DNA of 64,000 bases from Anaerolineales bacterium (GCA_037382465.1 JARRPX010000004.1:1-64000), one strand, 5' to 3'. Shown: positions 18,162 through 27,345, counted from the first letter of the stretch. Numbers and translations: made by a program. Notes: generated by a model from the letters alone, not told the origin.

Positions 18162-19508
18162 TCATTCGACGAACTCCACGTCCGCCGGCATGCCCGGCTT
18201 CAAGCGTCCGGTAGGATCGTTCAGCTCCAGTTTGATGGCGAAAACCGTCACCCGGCGTCCTTCTTTGGTCTGCACGTTTCGCGGGGTGAATTCTGCCCGG
18301 TCGGCAATGCGCGTCACCGTGGCGTTGAAGGTTTCATCGGGAAACGAGTCCACGGTAACGATCGCTGCCTGGCCCAGATGAATCTGCCCGTATCGATCTT
18401 CCTCGATGAAAACCGTGATGGTCAGGTCGTCCAGTTGAGCGAGCGTCAAGGCGACTGCACCGGGCTGGAGCACTTCGCCCGGTTCTACGTTGCGCGTGAT
18501 CACGACGCCCGAGATCGGGGCGGATACCTCCATTTTTCCCAATTGCAGGTCGATCACGTCCAATTCGGCCTGCGCCTGCGACAATCCGGCGTTCGCCTGA
18601 TCGACAGCCGCCTGGGCCTGATCGAGATTTCGTTCGGCGATGCGCACCTGAAGCGCGTAATCTCCGCTCTGCAGCGCCGCCAGATGGTCGCGTGCCGAGT
18701 CGTAGCGCTCCTGGGCGACGGCCAAACGCGCCCGCGCTTCGAGAACGTCCTCGGCGTCCTTCCCGGACAGCAGTTGATCGTAATCCGACTGCGCCGCTTC
18801 GAGTTCGGCTTTCGCGGCATCGTATCGATCCTCGGCGTATTGTTCGAGATCCGCATCGTCGCGCGCGCGGCGGGCGCGATCCAGGACTTCCTTTGCGACC
18901 CTGAAACTGATGCGTGCGTCGGCGAGGCGGTCTGCGGCTTGCTGCAAGTCTTCCATAGTGGAGGCTTCGAGCAGCGTATCGAAGCGCGATTGTTCGTCCT
19001 GCAGTGCAGCCTGGGCGAGATCGACCTCTTTTTGGGCGGCGTCGATCTCTTCCGACTGGTCGAAATACCAGACCGGCAGATCAAACTCCGAGGGCATTGT
19101 GGTCCGCCAGCGGTCCTCCCGATTGGGCTGGTCGGTCTGACGCTGCATGCGGCGCGTGAGATCGGCCTGCAGCGTCAGCAAATCCAGGTTGATCTGAGCG
19201 CTGTTGAGCGTCGCCCTGGCCGTTTGGACCGCCGCCTGTGTTTGCTCCCGCTGCGCCTGCAGCAGTTCGTCGTCGAGACGAAGCAGCAAATCGCCGACTT
19301 CAACGTGATCCCCTTCGTCGACGAGCACGACATCGATTCGTCCCGCCACTTCCGGCGAGATCGTCACCTCCAGCGCCTCGACCGTACCGGAGGCCTGGAT
19401 ACCCGCTTCCGTCTCCTTCGAGACGTTGGCCAGATATACGATCGAGATCACGATCAACAAGGGGATCAGCAGTAAAAGAACTGCTCTGCGGATACGTTCG
19501 ACTGTCAT
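18162..19508 (-). CDS. HlyD-family membrane fusion protein
   Basis: A 448-residue protein with one N-terminal membrane helix (about residues 10-28), a biotinyl-lipoyl-like strand (VTISPEVAGRIDVVLVDEGDHVEVGDLLLRLD), a long alpha-helical coiled coil rich in Ala/Gln/Glu (about residues 75-300), and a closing lipoyl half (VSAPISGVVITRNVEPGEVLQPGAV). This is the adaptor of an ABC exporter of the YbhG type. The ATG at 19508 is preceded by GGGAGG at the right distance; an upstream in-frame start lacks one. The periplasmic-hairpin length suggests the partner spans a cell-envelope gap. Confidence 0.92.
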   Translation of the reverse strand: MTVERIRRAVLLLLIPLLIVISIVYLANVSKETEAGIQASGTVEALEVTISPEVAGRIDVVLVDEGDHVEVGDLLLRLDDELLQAQREQTQAAVQTARATLNSAQINLDLLTLQADLTRRMQRQTDQPNREDRWRTTMPSEFDLPVWYFDQSEEIDAAQKEVDLAQAALQDEQSRFDTLLEASTMEDLQQAADRLADARISFRVAKEVLDRARRARDDADLEQYAEDRYDAAKAELEAAQSDYDQLLSGKDAEDVLEARARLAVAQERYDSARDHLAALQSGDYALQVRIAERNLDQAQAAVDQANAGLSQAQAELDVIDLQLGKMEVSAPISGVVITRNVEPGEVLQPGAVALTLAQLDDLTITVFIEEDRYGQIHLGQAAIVTVDSFPDETFNATVTRIADRAEFTPRNVQTKEGRRVTVFAIKLELNDPTGRLKPGMPADVEFVE

Positions 19509-19575
19509 GCTAACCTCCCAATTCACCCGCTATCCTTTCCAGCGGATGGAAAACGTTCAAAACGGAAACACGCCC

Positions 19576-20709
19576 TCAATCGAGGCGTTTACGAAAACGC
19601 AGGGCCGCCAGAGTCATCATCACCCCACCGAAGAGGAGCAAGGCCAATATCTCATCCCGCAGGGCGCTTATGCCCACACCCTTGATCAGTAAAGAACGGA
19701 TGACGACCAGGTAGTAGCGCAGTGGAATGATCGTCGAAATCCACTGCAGCACCTTGGGCATGGCTTCGATGGGGAAGAAAAAGCCCGAGAGGAAAATGCT
19801 CGGCAAGTAGGTGAAAAATGCCCCGAGCATCGCCTCCTGCTGCGTGTTCGATATGGTCGAAACCAGCAGCCCTACGCCCAACCCCGAGAGCAGGAACAGA
19901 CCGGAAAGGAGCAGGATGAGGCTCAGGTTGCTGCGAATGGGGACGTGGAAGAGCAGGGACCCGATTGCCAGAACCTCCAGGGTGTTGATCAACGCCAGAA
20001 ACACGTACGGCAGAATCTTACCGACGACCAATTCCCAGGGCCGGATGGGCGTGACGATGAGCTGCTCGATCGTGCCGCGTTCGCGCTCGCGCACGACGGC
20101 CGTGGCGGTGAGAGTGGACGTCAGTGCATACAGGATCGTGCCGATCACCCCGGGTACCATGAAATAGGCATCGATCATGTCCGGGTTGTACCAGACCTGG
20201 GTATGCAGTTCCAACGGGGCTTCCGGAACGGCGGAGATGCTGAAGCGTGCGCTCTGGTCGAGCAGCACCTGCGTTGCATACGCCTGGGCGATCAATTTGG
20301 CCGCAGAGAGCGACGTCGAAGCGATCGTCGGATCGCTTCCGTCGAGGACGAAGACCGCGCTCGCCGAACCTTGCCCTGTCAAGCGCCGGCTGTAATCCGG
20401 CGGGATGATCAGGCCCACTTTGGCATCTCCATCATCGATCGTCTCCCGCAATTCGTCCTCGGAATCGACCTCGATCACGATCTGGAAGTAGTCCGCGGCA
20501 CGGTACGCGTCCAGCAATTGCCTGGCCGAGGCGCTGCGATCCTGGTCCAGAACCGCCATGGGGATGTTGCGCACGTCTGTCGTTGCGGCGTATCCCATGA
20601 GCAGGATCTGCGTGACCGGTATGGCGATGACCAGCAGCAAGGTGCGCGGATCGCGCCAGATTTGGATGAACTCTTTACGGATTAGCGACATCAAGCGGTT
20701 GTTTAGCAT
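19576..20709 (-). CDS. ABC-2 type transporter permease
   Basis: A 377-residue permease beginning with an N-terminal helix (LLLVIAIPVTQILLMGYA), a large extracytoplasmic domain (about residues 45-165), and five C-terminal helices that include the family segment RERERGTIEQLIVTPIRPWELVVGKILPY. It closely follows the YbhR/YbhS pattern. Systems of this kind usually have two permease genes. Only one is complete here, so the protein probably acts as a homodimer or the second gene was lost. Confidence 0.93.
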   Translation of the reverse strand: MLNNRLMSLIRKEFIQIWRDPRTLLLVIAIPVTQILLMGYAATTDVRNIPMAVLDQDRSASARQLLDAYRAADYFQIVIEVDSEDELRETIDDGDAKVGLIIPPDYSRRLTGQGSASAVFVLDGSDPTIASTSLSAAKLIAQAYATQVLLDQSARFSISAVPEAPLELHTQVWYNPDMIDAYFMVPGVIGTILYALTSTLTATAVVRERERGTIEQLIVTPIRPWELVVGKILPYVFLALINTLEVLAIGSLLFHVPIRSNLSLILLLSGLFLLSGLGVGLLVSTISNTQQEAMLGAFFTYLPSIFLSGFFFPIEAMPKVLQWISTIIPLRYYLVVIRSLLIKGVGISALRDEILALLLFGGVMMTLAALRFRKRLD

Positions 20710-20773
20710 GTCCGTCCTGCCCTGTCAGACCTTGGCGAAGATCAATTTATAGGAGAACCAATTCCCGGCCCGT

Positions 20774-20872
20774 CTATCGAGCTTGAAACCTGGGCTCCAG
20801 ACGCACCAACGTGTGCAGTCCGATGTCGAGCAGCAGGATCAACATAACCCGCTGCAAGATCTCGGCGGCCAT
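20774..20872 (-). CDS. Small 32-residue ORF, possible permease remnant
   Basis: MAAEILQRVMLILLLDIGLHTLVRLEPRFQAR is preceded by GGAGG, eight bases before the ATG and inside the 3' end of the TetR gene. The pattern of a hydrophobic helix followed by RFQAR resembles the C-terminal end of ABC-2 permeases (helix then RFRKR). It may be a remnant of a lost second permease gene or a small leader peptide. Nothing else supports expression. Confidence 0.35.
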   Translation of the reverse strand: MAAEILQRVMLILLLDIGLHTLVRLEPRFQAR

Positions 20873-20875
20873 CTC

Positions 20876-21466
20876 TCAGTCCTCCGTGACGATTCCTTGT
20901 AAAAAGATATCGACGGTATAGTCCAGCGCGTCGGCTCGCATTTCGAACGGGAATCCCTCGCCGAGGAATTTTTCGATCAGGAAGTAAGCGTAGAAATTCG
21001 CCAGGAAAACGCGCACGATGATCGGGATCGGTATCGGGCGGATGTTGTCCTTCATCTCAGCGAATTCCTGCACGATGCTCAAGACCTGCGGAATGAAATG
21101 CGACATCAAATCGGGAAGGTGCCGGCTCTTGAACTCGACGATCTCGATCAGCATCAGGTTGAGGAAATCCGGACGCCGGTCCAGCACTGCGATCATGCCC
21201 TCTGCCACGTGTTTGACGAATTCTTCCACCGAATCGCCGGTTGCGGCGCGTACGATGGGCACGATCTCGTGGTAAGGATGGAACCGCTGCATGACCTTGA
21301 CGAAGATGTCTTCCTTGTTGTTGAAATGATTGTAGATGCCGCTCAAGGCGATGCCGGCTTCCTGGGCGATCTGGCGCATGGACGTACCGTGATAACCCTG
21401 CTGTTCGAACAGCAAGCGGGCCGCTTCGACGATGCGGGTGCTGGTCTTCTCGCCCTTTGCGATCAT
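20876..21466 (-). CDS. TetR-family transcriptional regulator
   Basis: A 196-residue protein with an N-terminal helix-turn-helix (STRIVEAARLLFEQQGYHGTSMRQIAQEAGIALSGIYNHFNNKEDIF), characteristic of TetR/AcrR proteins. The C-terminal part is an all-helical ligand domain with no recognisable specificity. It is the first gene of the export operon, and a perfect palindrome 34 bases upstream of its start is the likely operator. The inference is repression of itself and the ABC system, relieved by the exported compound. Confidence 0.93.
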   Translation of the reverse strand: MIAKGEKTSTRIVEAARLLFEQQGYHGTSMRQIAQEAGIALSGIYNHFNNKEDIFVKVMQRFHPYHEIVPIVRAATGDSVEEFVKHVAEGMIAVLDRRPDFLNLMLIEIVEFKSRHLPDLMSHFIPQVLSIVQEFAEMKDNIRPIPIPIIVRVFLANFYAYFLIEKFLGEGFPFEMRADALDYTVDIFLQGIVTED

Positions 21467-21490
21467 CAGTGTTTTCTCAGTTACTTACTT

Positions 21491-21527
21491 GATTATATGA
21501 ACGAACGTTCGTTTCTATATTAATCAA
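21491..21527. promoter_or_regulatory. TetR operator candidate
   Basis: AACGAACGTTCGTT at 21500-21513 is a perfect 14-bp palindrome, flanked by a looser outer repeat (TTGATTA on the left, TTAATCAA on the right). It lies just upstream of the TetR gene on the minus strand, in an AT-rich stretch that would hold its promoter. Palindromes of this size are typical TetR-family binding sites. Confidence 0.65.
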
Positions 21528-21665
21528 TATAGGGACATCTGTCAAGAGCGACGAACGCCAACGAAATCCCGGGAGGGAACGAACGGAGTTGAATCAAGAA
21601 GTGGAAAAAGAAAACCTACGCATGCTCCAGCCGGATGGAAAACATCTCCTCACATCGACCGGTGC

Positions 21666-22565
21666 TCAAGCGTGGTCGAATGCATTTTCGTTGCACATCA
21701 GGACGATCTCCCCCACCGCACAGCCCAAACCTCTGGCAATCACCGGGCATTTTGCCATGAACAGAAAATAGACCGGGCGGCGTACGTCCGACAAGGTCTC
21801 ATAATTTCCCTGTCCCTTGCTGATGACCAAATCAGCCTCGTCGAAGATGGCGATAAACTCTTGCGAGCACGACTCAAGAATCGTCCCCGGGGCTTCCGAT
21901 CCACTCGAGATGACTTCCGCAACCCGGTCGATTCCGGCCGCAAGCGCATCTTCTCTCGTGGCGTCGTTGATGATCGGTTTCTCCCGAACCGCATAAAGGA
22001 TCTCTTTTACGGGGTCGATGCGTTTGATTTCTTCCATGAGCACTCGATCAAAAACGGTCTCACCAACGTTATCGCCGAGATAGAGAATGGTCCCGGCCTC
22101 AGCGAGCGCGTTTCGGAAAGATCGAACGTCGAAGAGTGACTCTCTTTCCGCCGCGATGGCCTTCTGTTCTTTCTGCAGGATTTTGTCGAGCTCGTTTTCC
22201 ACAACGAGCGAGTTCTCGGTGCCGTAATCGATGATGTTTCCTGCGATGGCCAACTCTACCGCCATACGCAGTCCATCTTCCGCAATCTCGACTTTCTGCT
22301 TCAGGTCCGGATAGATCGCCAATGTCTGCTCTGTCGCTCTGTGCTTCAGGTCACGATAGGGGTCGGGATTTCCGCTCATCCGTTTGACGATGTCGTGAAT
22401 CGTTTTCCCCATCTCGGGAGGTGTAGACGACAGGCGGAATCCCGGAATCGATCTTGCGACCTCATCGAGGATTCTCTTTTTGGTTTTCACGTCCGCGCCG
22501 GTTATTCTGGCGGCCTCAAGCGCCTGCCGGAAGAAGCACGGTATGCATTCAAGATAGGTTTTCAT
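21666..22565 (-). CDS. DUF89 / damage-control phosphatase family protein
   Basis: A 299-residue protein with the N-terminal CIPCFFRQALEAAR motif (CxxC, residues 8-11) and the conserved block GTILYLGDNVGETVFDRVLMEEI, followed by KGQGNYETL. These are typical of prokaryotic DUF89 (subfamily I) proteins. Members of this group are metal-dependent phosphatases proposed to remove damaged sugar phosphates. The Asp and Asn in GDNVGE and the Asp in FDEADLVISKGQGNYE are likely metal ligands. The gene stands alone. The substrate is unknown. Confidence 0.88.
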   Translation of the reverse strand: MKTYLECIPCFFRQALEAARITGADVKTKKRILDEVARSIPGFRLSSTPPEMGKTIHDIVKRMSGNPDPYRDLKHRATEQTLAIYPDLKQKVEIAEDGLRMAVELAIAGNIIDYGTENSLVVENELDKILQKEQKAIAAERESLFDVRSFRNALAEAGTILYLGDNVGETVFDRVLMEEIKRIDPVKEILYAVREKPIINDATREDALAAGIDRVAEVISSGSEAPGTILESCSQEFIAIFDEADLVISKGQGNYETLSDVRRPVYFLFMAKCPVIARGLGCAVGEIVLMCNENAFDHA

Positions 22566-22689
22566 GTCATTGTTGAAATGTGTCTCACACGCGCAACCGC
22601 GGCAACGCCGTCTCGCGCGCCTGACGAAAATCAGGCGGTGTTTATGTTCGAGGAATCCTCACGAACGCAGCTTGCCGTTTACCCCTGCT

Positions 22690-22884
22690 CTATTTGGCGA
22701 TCTGACGCAGTAAACCCAGCAGTGCCATGCCGATCTTCATACCCTCGCTGGTGCCGAGCTTCGGCCTTTCGCCCTGCTGTTCCGCCCGCCGCACGAGCAG
22801 CACGGCCATCATCAGGCCAGTGATTGTGCCGATCACACCGCCCATGATCAGGGTTCGAGTTCTCCAGTTCTCGTCATCATTCAT
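22690..22884 (-). CDS. Small single-helix membrane protein
   Basis: A 64-residue protein with one glycine-rich membrane helix (TLIMGGVIGTITGLMMAVLLV) flanked by acidic N-terminal and basic C-terminal residues. GAGGG lies nine bases upstream of the chosen ATG. The gene overlaps the end of the preceding membrane-protein gene by eight bases, which implies coupling. The glycine pattern resembles YtxH-like small proteins, though I cannot assign a family firmly. Confidence 0.65.
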   Translation of the reverse strand: MNDDENWRTRTLIMGGVIGTITGLMMAVLLVRRAEQQGERPKLGTSEGMKIGMALLGLLRQIAK

Positions 22885-23326
22885 ATAGATTTCCCTCATC
22901 GGAACGAAAGATCGAGGCTACACCGTGGAAGAATGCCTTGATTCCCGCCCAGGCGGACAGCGTGCTGATCATCGGTTTAGCCGCCAGATCGCCGCTGTGC
23001 TTCGCTGTACGTTCCAGTCGTTCCAAAAAACGATACGCTTTCCTGAAAGGAGCCGGCAGCAACCGGATCAGCTTCTCCGTCGCAAACACGGCGAAACCCA
23101 GGATCACCACGGCCAACACACCGAAGAGCAGGATCGGCAGCGCCAGGCAAACCACGGACACGTCCGCGAAAATGCCGGGATTGCTGTCCTCCGGCCAGAG
23201 AAAGATCGCGAGCCCCGCGATCAAGAGCACAGCAAACAGCAACGGCAGGTAGATCTCCCTGCGGATTTGCCGCCGCGTGCTCGGTCGTAATCCAACTTTC
23301 TCCTGGCGGTGATCTCTCGGATTCAT
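22877..23326 (-). CDS. Membrane protein, unknown function
   Basis: A 149-residue protein with two strong helices (about residues 26-45 and 55-85) and an amphipathic C-terminal region. Basic residues at both ends suggest the ends are cytoplasmic. No motif identifies a function. It is translated just before the 64-residue membrane protein, so the two may act together in the membrane. Confidence 0.65.
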   Translation of the reverse strand: MNPRDHRQEKVGLRPSTRRQIRREIYLPLLFAVLLIAGLAIFLWPEDSNPGIFADVSVVCLALPILLFGVLAVVILGFAVFATEKLIRLLPAPFRKAYRFLERLERTAKHSGDLAAKPMISTLSAWAGIKAFFHGVASIFRSDEGNLYE

Positions 23327-23489
23327 CTCTATCTGATCCTCGTGATTATGCGCTATTGTAGCACGTCCAGCGGATGCTCAGGGAGGAGGATCACCAGCGC
23401 GATTCCATCCAGCCTCCCAGCGGTTGTTCCGATCCACTGTTCCAACGCATCGGGATGCGATAGAATTCTAGCGCAGTAAGGAGGAACAC

Positions 23490-24689
23490 ATGGCAGATTT
23501 TTCCGGCAAAGGCCTCGTAGCGGCCGTGAAGACGTCGCCCGAGACCATCTTGGAAGACATCGACAAGGTCATGCGCCTGGCGCATTTCGAATCCGCCCTG
23601 CCCAAAGGCAACCGCACTGGCTTGAAAATCAACATCTCCTGGCAAACCTGGTATCCCGCCTGCTCCACCGAGCCCTGGCAGCTCGAAGGCGTGATCCAGA
23701 CCTTGCGCGGCAGCGGCTACGACGACCTGGTCGGCGTACATAACGACACCGTGGTCGTCGATACCCGCGTCGGAGAGTTCAACAACAAACACCGCTTCGT
23801 GACCGACAAACACAACGTGCCCTGCATCTACCTCTACGAAGAGGATTTCGAGTGGTTCGAGTACAAACCCAAGAAACCCTTCCTCGTACTCGACAAGGTC
23901 TATCCGGACGGGGTCTTCATACCCAAGGCGCTCGTCGGCTTGAACATCGTGCAGCTGCCCACGGTCAAGACCCACGTCTTCACCACCATCACCGGCGCCA
24001 TGAAAAACGCCTTCGGCGGATTGCTGCATCGCAACCGCCACTGGACCCACGCCGTGATCCACGACACGCTCGTCGACCTGCTCATGATCCAGCAGGACAT
24101 CCACCCCGGACTGTTTGCCATGATGGACGGCACCTTCGCCGGCGACGGACCCGGTCCTCGCGCCATGCACTGGCACGAGAAGGACATACTGCTCGCCTCC
24201 GCAGACCAGGTGGCCATCGACGCCGTGTCCGCCAAACTGCAGGGATTCGATCCCATGAAACTGCGTTTCATCCGCCGCGCCCACGAACTCGATCTGGGCA
24301 TCGGCGACCCCTCGCAGATCGAAATCGCCGGGTACGACATCGAGCAGGAAGAGCCCTGGGAGTTTGAGAAAGGAGACACCTTCGCCAGCCGCGGCCAGAA
24401 AATGATCTACCATGGACCACTCAAGCCCTTCGAAAAAGTCCTCCTGCAAAGTCCGTTGGTGCCCTGGTCGTATTTCGCCAGCAACTTCTACCACAACGTT
24501 TACTGGTATCCCTTCATCGGACGAAAGCGCGTCGCCGCCGCCCTGAAGACCCGCTGGGGACAGCTCTTCAAGCGTTACGGCGATGGCAACGTGGTCATGC
24601 CCGGGATGGAACCGAAAACGGTAATTCAGGCCATCGTCGGCCTGGCCGTGCTCGCAGCGGTCGTTCTGGGCTTCTTCCTGTTGCGTTGA
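23490..24689 (+). CDS. DUF362 domain-containing protein
   Basis: A 399-residue protein with the DUF362 pattern. An early LKINISWQTWYPACSTEPWQLEGVIQTLRGSGYDDLVGV is followed by LVGLNIVQLPTVKTHVFTTITGAMKNAFGGLL and LLASADQVAIDAVSAKLQGFDP. It ends in one C-terminal membrane helix. DUF362 proteins sometimes accompany ferredoxin domains, but no Cys cluster is present here. AAGGAGG precedes the ATG by eight bases. The stop overlaps the start region of the next membrane gene (TTGATG), so they are coupled. The reaction is unknown. Confidence 0.85.
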   Translation: MADFSGKGLVAAVKTSPETILEDIDKVMRLAHFESALPKGNRTGLKINISWQTWYPACSTEPWQLEGVIQTLRGSGYDDLVGVHNDTVVVDTRVGEFNNKHRFVTDKHNVPCIYLYEEDFEWFEYKPKKPFLVLDKVYPDGVFIPKALVGLNIVQLPTVKTHVFTTITGAMKNAFGGLLHRNRHWTHAVIHDTLVDLLMIQQDIHPGLFAMMDGTFAGDGPGPRAMHWHEKDILLASADQVAIDAVSAKLQGFDPMKLRFIRRAHELDLGIGDPSQIEIAGYDIEQEEPWEFEKGDTFASRGQKMIYHGPLKPFEKVLLQSPLVPWSYFASNFYHNVYWYPFIGRKRVAAALKTRWGQLFKRYGDGNVVMPGMEPKTVIQAIVGLAVLAAVVLGFFLLR

Positions 24690-25681
24690 TGCGCTTGAAA
24701 TCGATCCGCCGGCGCCTCGCCGTCGGCCTGATCTTCGGCTTTCTGGTCTTCCTCGGACTGGGGCTGATCGGCGATATCCGCCAGGTCGGTGCCCAGTTCG
24801 CCAATTTTAAATGGACCTACACACCCCTCATCCTGGCCGGCACGCTGTTCAATTACATCCTGCGCTTTTTCAAGTGGCACTTCTACCTGGGTCAGATCGG
24901 CGAGCACAATCTTTCACTGCGTCAAAGCGCCAGGCTCTTCGTCGCCGGTTTCCCACTCGCCGTGACCCCCGGCAAGGTGGGCGAAGCGCTCAAGGCGGTC
25001 TGGCTGCAGAATAAAACCGGCATCCCCACGGCGCGCGGCGTAACCGTGGTGCTCGCCGAACGTATCAGCGACGGCCTGGCCGTCCTGGCGCTCTCCACGC
25101 TGGGCGTGATCGCCTATCCCCGCTACTGGCCGGCCTTCGCCGTCGTGCTGGGTATCTTGCTGGCGGGCATCATCATATCCCAGATCCGGCCGCTGGCGCT
25201 GGCCCTGCTCGGCTTCGCCGAACGCCTGCCTTTGATCCAGCGCCTGGCGCACCACCTGCACGAATTCTACGAGGGCATCTACGCCCTCTTCCGCCCGCGC
25301 GCCACAATCACTGCCATCGTGCTGGGCAGCGCCGCCTGGCTGGGGGAAGGTCTGGCGATGTACATCGTGCTTGTGGGCCTGGGAGTTCCGGGCGGATGGG
25401 AGACGCTCTCCGTGGCGGTCTTCGTGCTCTCGTTTTCAACGGTGATCGGCGCCGTCTCGGCCTTGCCGGGAGGGCTGGGCGCCTTCGAAGCCAGCGCCGC
25501 CGGCATGCTCACGCTGCTCCTGGACATCCCCGCCAGCACCGCCGCTGCAGCCACGCTGCTGATTCGCTTCGCCACGCTCTGGTTCGGCGTGACGCTGGGA
25601 TTGATCGTCTGGTCGCGTTCGGCGGATCTGCTCTATCTGCAGACGGACGCCGAAGAAAAAGGTGCAGCCCGCAGCGCGTAG
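24689..25681 (+). CDS. Lysylphosphatidylglycerol synthase-like membrane protein (UPF0104)
   Basis: A 330-residue protein with about eight membrane helices and the family motif ARLFVAGFPLAVTPGKVGEALKA, followed by the RFATLWFGVTLGLIVW end. It matches the flippase-like half of MprF-type proteins without the synthase domain. Members are thought to move lipids or glycolipids across the membrane. It is coupled to the DUF362 gene. The stop codon lies inside a repeat element described separately. Confidence 0.88.
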   Translation: MRLKSIRRRLAVGLIFGFLVFLGLGLIGDIRQVGAQFANFKWTYTPLILAGTLFNYILRFFKWHFYLGQIGEHNLSLRQSARLFVAGFPLAVTPGKVGEALKAVWLQNKTGIPTARGVTVVLAERISDGLAVLALSTLGVIAYPRYWPAFAVVLGILLAGIIISQIRPLALALLGFAERLPLIQRLAHHLHEFYEGIYALFRPRATITAIVLGSAAWLGEGLAMYIVLVGLGVPGGWETLSVAVFVLSFSTVIGAVSALPGGLGAFEASAAGMLTLLLDIPASTAAAATLLIRFATLWFGVTLGLIVWSRSADLLYLQTDAEEKGAARSA

Positions 25682-25710
25682 GTCGGGTTGAGGGAACCGA
25701 AACCCAACAT
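25678..25710. repeat. Intergenic repeat, copy 1
   Basis: The stretch GTAGGTCGGGTTGAGGGAAC, continuing CCGAAACCCAAC, holds an imperfect inverted repeat (GGGTT with AACCC) around a GGGAACCGA core. A degenerate copy occurs at 51012-51045. It lies at the end of the upstream membrane gene and supplies its TAG stop. Similar CGGGTTGAGG-type repeats are widespread in environmental bacterial genomes. Confidence 0.5.
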
Positions 25711-25727
25711 CAAGCAGCCCGCCTGCC

Positions 25728-27239
25728 CTACTCCCGGTCCTTGCTGCGCAGGTGCGGGAAGAGGATCACCTCGCGGATCGACGATTTGTCGCTCAGCAGC
25801 ATGGTCAGGCGGTCGACGCCCATGCCGAATCCCCCGCAGGGCGGCATGCCATAAGCCATCGCCCGCAGGTAATCCTCGTCCATGGGATGACGTTCCTCGT
25901 CACCGGCGGCGTAGATGCGGCCCATCTCGAGGAAACGCTGTTCCTGATCCATAGGATCGTTCAACTCGGTGAACGCGTTGCACAACTCCATGCCGCCTGC
26001 GAAGCCCTCGAAGCGCTCGACGGTCTGCGGATCGCCGGGTATCGATTTCGCCAGCGGCGAGATGTCCCGCGGGTAATCGTAGATGAAAGTCGGCTGGATC
26101 AAATTGGGTTCCACGTACTTGCTCAGCAGCGCTTCGATCAATTTGCCGCGCGAAGAGGTCTTCGACGGCTCGTGACCGCGGGCTTCCATCGCCTTTCGCA
26201 GACTCTGCGCATCGACGTGTTTGGCGATGTCGATTTCGGCCGCGTCGATCAACGCCTGACGCAGTTCGATGCGCTTCCAGGGCGGGTTTAAATCGATCGC
26301 TTCACCTTTGTACTCGATCTGCGCTGATCCCGTCGCCCGTTCGGCGGTGAAAGCCACCATCCGCTCGGTAAGCTCCATCACGTCCTTGTAATCGGCGTAG
26401 GCCATGTAGAACTCGAGCTGCGTGAATTCGGGATTGTGCTTGAAAGACACGCCCTCGTTGCGGAAATCGCGTCCGATCTCGTAGACACGCTCGAACCCCC
26501 CGACGAGCAGGCGTTTGAGATACAGCTCGAAAGAAATGCGCAGGAAGAGATCCTGATGCAGCTGGTTGTGGTGCGTCATGAAAGGCTGCGCCGCTGCGCC
26601 GCCGTAGATCGGCTGCAGGATGGGCGTCTCGACCTCGAGGAAACCATGCTCGTCGAGAAACTGCTGCAGGGCGCGCACGATTCGCATGCGCAAGTGGAAG
26701 ATCTCGCGCACCTCGGGATTGACCACCAGATCGGCGTAGCGCTCCCGATAGCGCGCCTCCGTATCGGAAAAGGCGCTATGGACCACGCGCTCACCGTCGA
26801 CCTCTTCTTCCTTCGTCGCCGGCAGCGGCGTGATTCCCTTGGCCAGCATGCGGTAGCCGTCGACGCGCAGAGTTACCTCCCCCGTGCGTGTGCGGAACAG
26901 CTTTCCGTGCGCCTGGATGAAATCGCCCAGATCGAATTCGTCGTTGAAACGGTCGAACACTTCCGCGCCCAGCTCGTCTGCGCGCAGATAGAGCTGCAGC
27001 CTGCCGGCGCCGTCCTCGATGTGGGCGAAGGTCGACTTGCCCATGGCGCGGATCGAACGCAGCCTGCCGACCACCGTGGCTTCGACGGTTTCGTCCTCGT
27101 CCGCGGCCTCGAAGGCCTGAATCGCTTCCGCCGTGGTGTGCGTGCGTTCGACTCGGTTGGGATACGGCTCCATACCCGCCTCCCGCAGGCGTTCCAGCTT
27201 CTCCAGGCGAACCCGTTCGAGATCGTTCCATTTCGTCAT
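25728..27239 (-). CDS. lysS: Lysyl-tRNA synthetase, class II
   Basis: A 503-residue enzyme with an N-terminal OB-fold anticodon-binding domain (about residues 55-150) and the class II catalytic core. Visible are motif 2 (VYEIGRDFRNEGVSFKHNPEFTQLEFYMAYADY) and the closing motif 3 GMPPCGGFGMGVDRLTMLL. It charges tRNA-Lys with lysine. I chose the ATG at 27239, the start that aligns with the family; an earlier in-frame start adds a basic tail of unlikely value. It follows greA, a common pairing. An intrinsic terminator between the two suggests partial attenuation or separate promoters. Confidence 0.97.
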   Translation of the reverse strand: MTKWNDLERVRLEKLERLREAGMEPYPNRVERTHTTAEAIQAFEAADEDETVEATVVGRLRSIRAMGKSTFAHIEDGAGRLQLYLRADELGAEVFDRFNDEFDLGDFIQAHGKLFRTRTGEVTLRVDGYRMLAKGITPLPATKEEEVDGERVVHSAFSDTEARYRERYADLVVNPEVREIFHLRMRIVRALQQFLDEHGFLEVETPILQPIYGGAAAQPFMTHHNQLHQDLFLRISFELYLKRLLVGGFERVYEIGRDFRNEGVSFKHNPEFTQLEFYMAYADYKDVMELTERMVAFTAERATGSAQIEYKGEAIDLNPPWKRIELRQALIDAAEIDIAKHVDAQSLRKAMEARGHEPSKTSSRGKLIEALLSKYVEPNLIQPTFIYDYPRDISPLAKSIPGDPQTVERFEGFAGGMELCNAFTELNDPMDQEQRFLEMGRIYAAGDEERHPMDEDYLRAMAYGMPPCGGFGMGVDRLTMLLSDKSSIREVILFPHLRSKDRE

Positions 27240-27309
27240 GCTTAAAATCATCCTTCTTCTACGCCCCGAACGCACCCGCTCGGGATCCATTCCAGGCTAA
27301 GTGTACACG

Positions 27310-27345
27310 AAAAAACGCCCCGCACGGCAAACCAGACGCGGGGCG
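27310..27345 (-). terminator. Intrinsic terminator after greA
   Basis: CGCCCCGC (27316-27323) pairs perfectly with GCGGGGCG (27338-27345). On the minus strand the stem is followed by six T residues. It lies 18 bases past the greA stop and about 80 bases before lysS. Confidence 0.85.

Noticed and set aside
22618-22637. CGCCTGA/TCAGGCG hairpin as a terminator
   Set aside because: Perfect stem, but no T-run on either strand, so not called.
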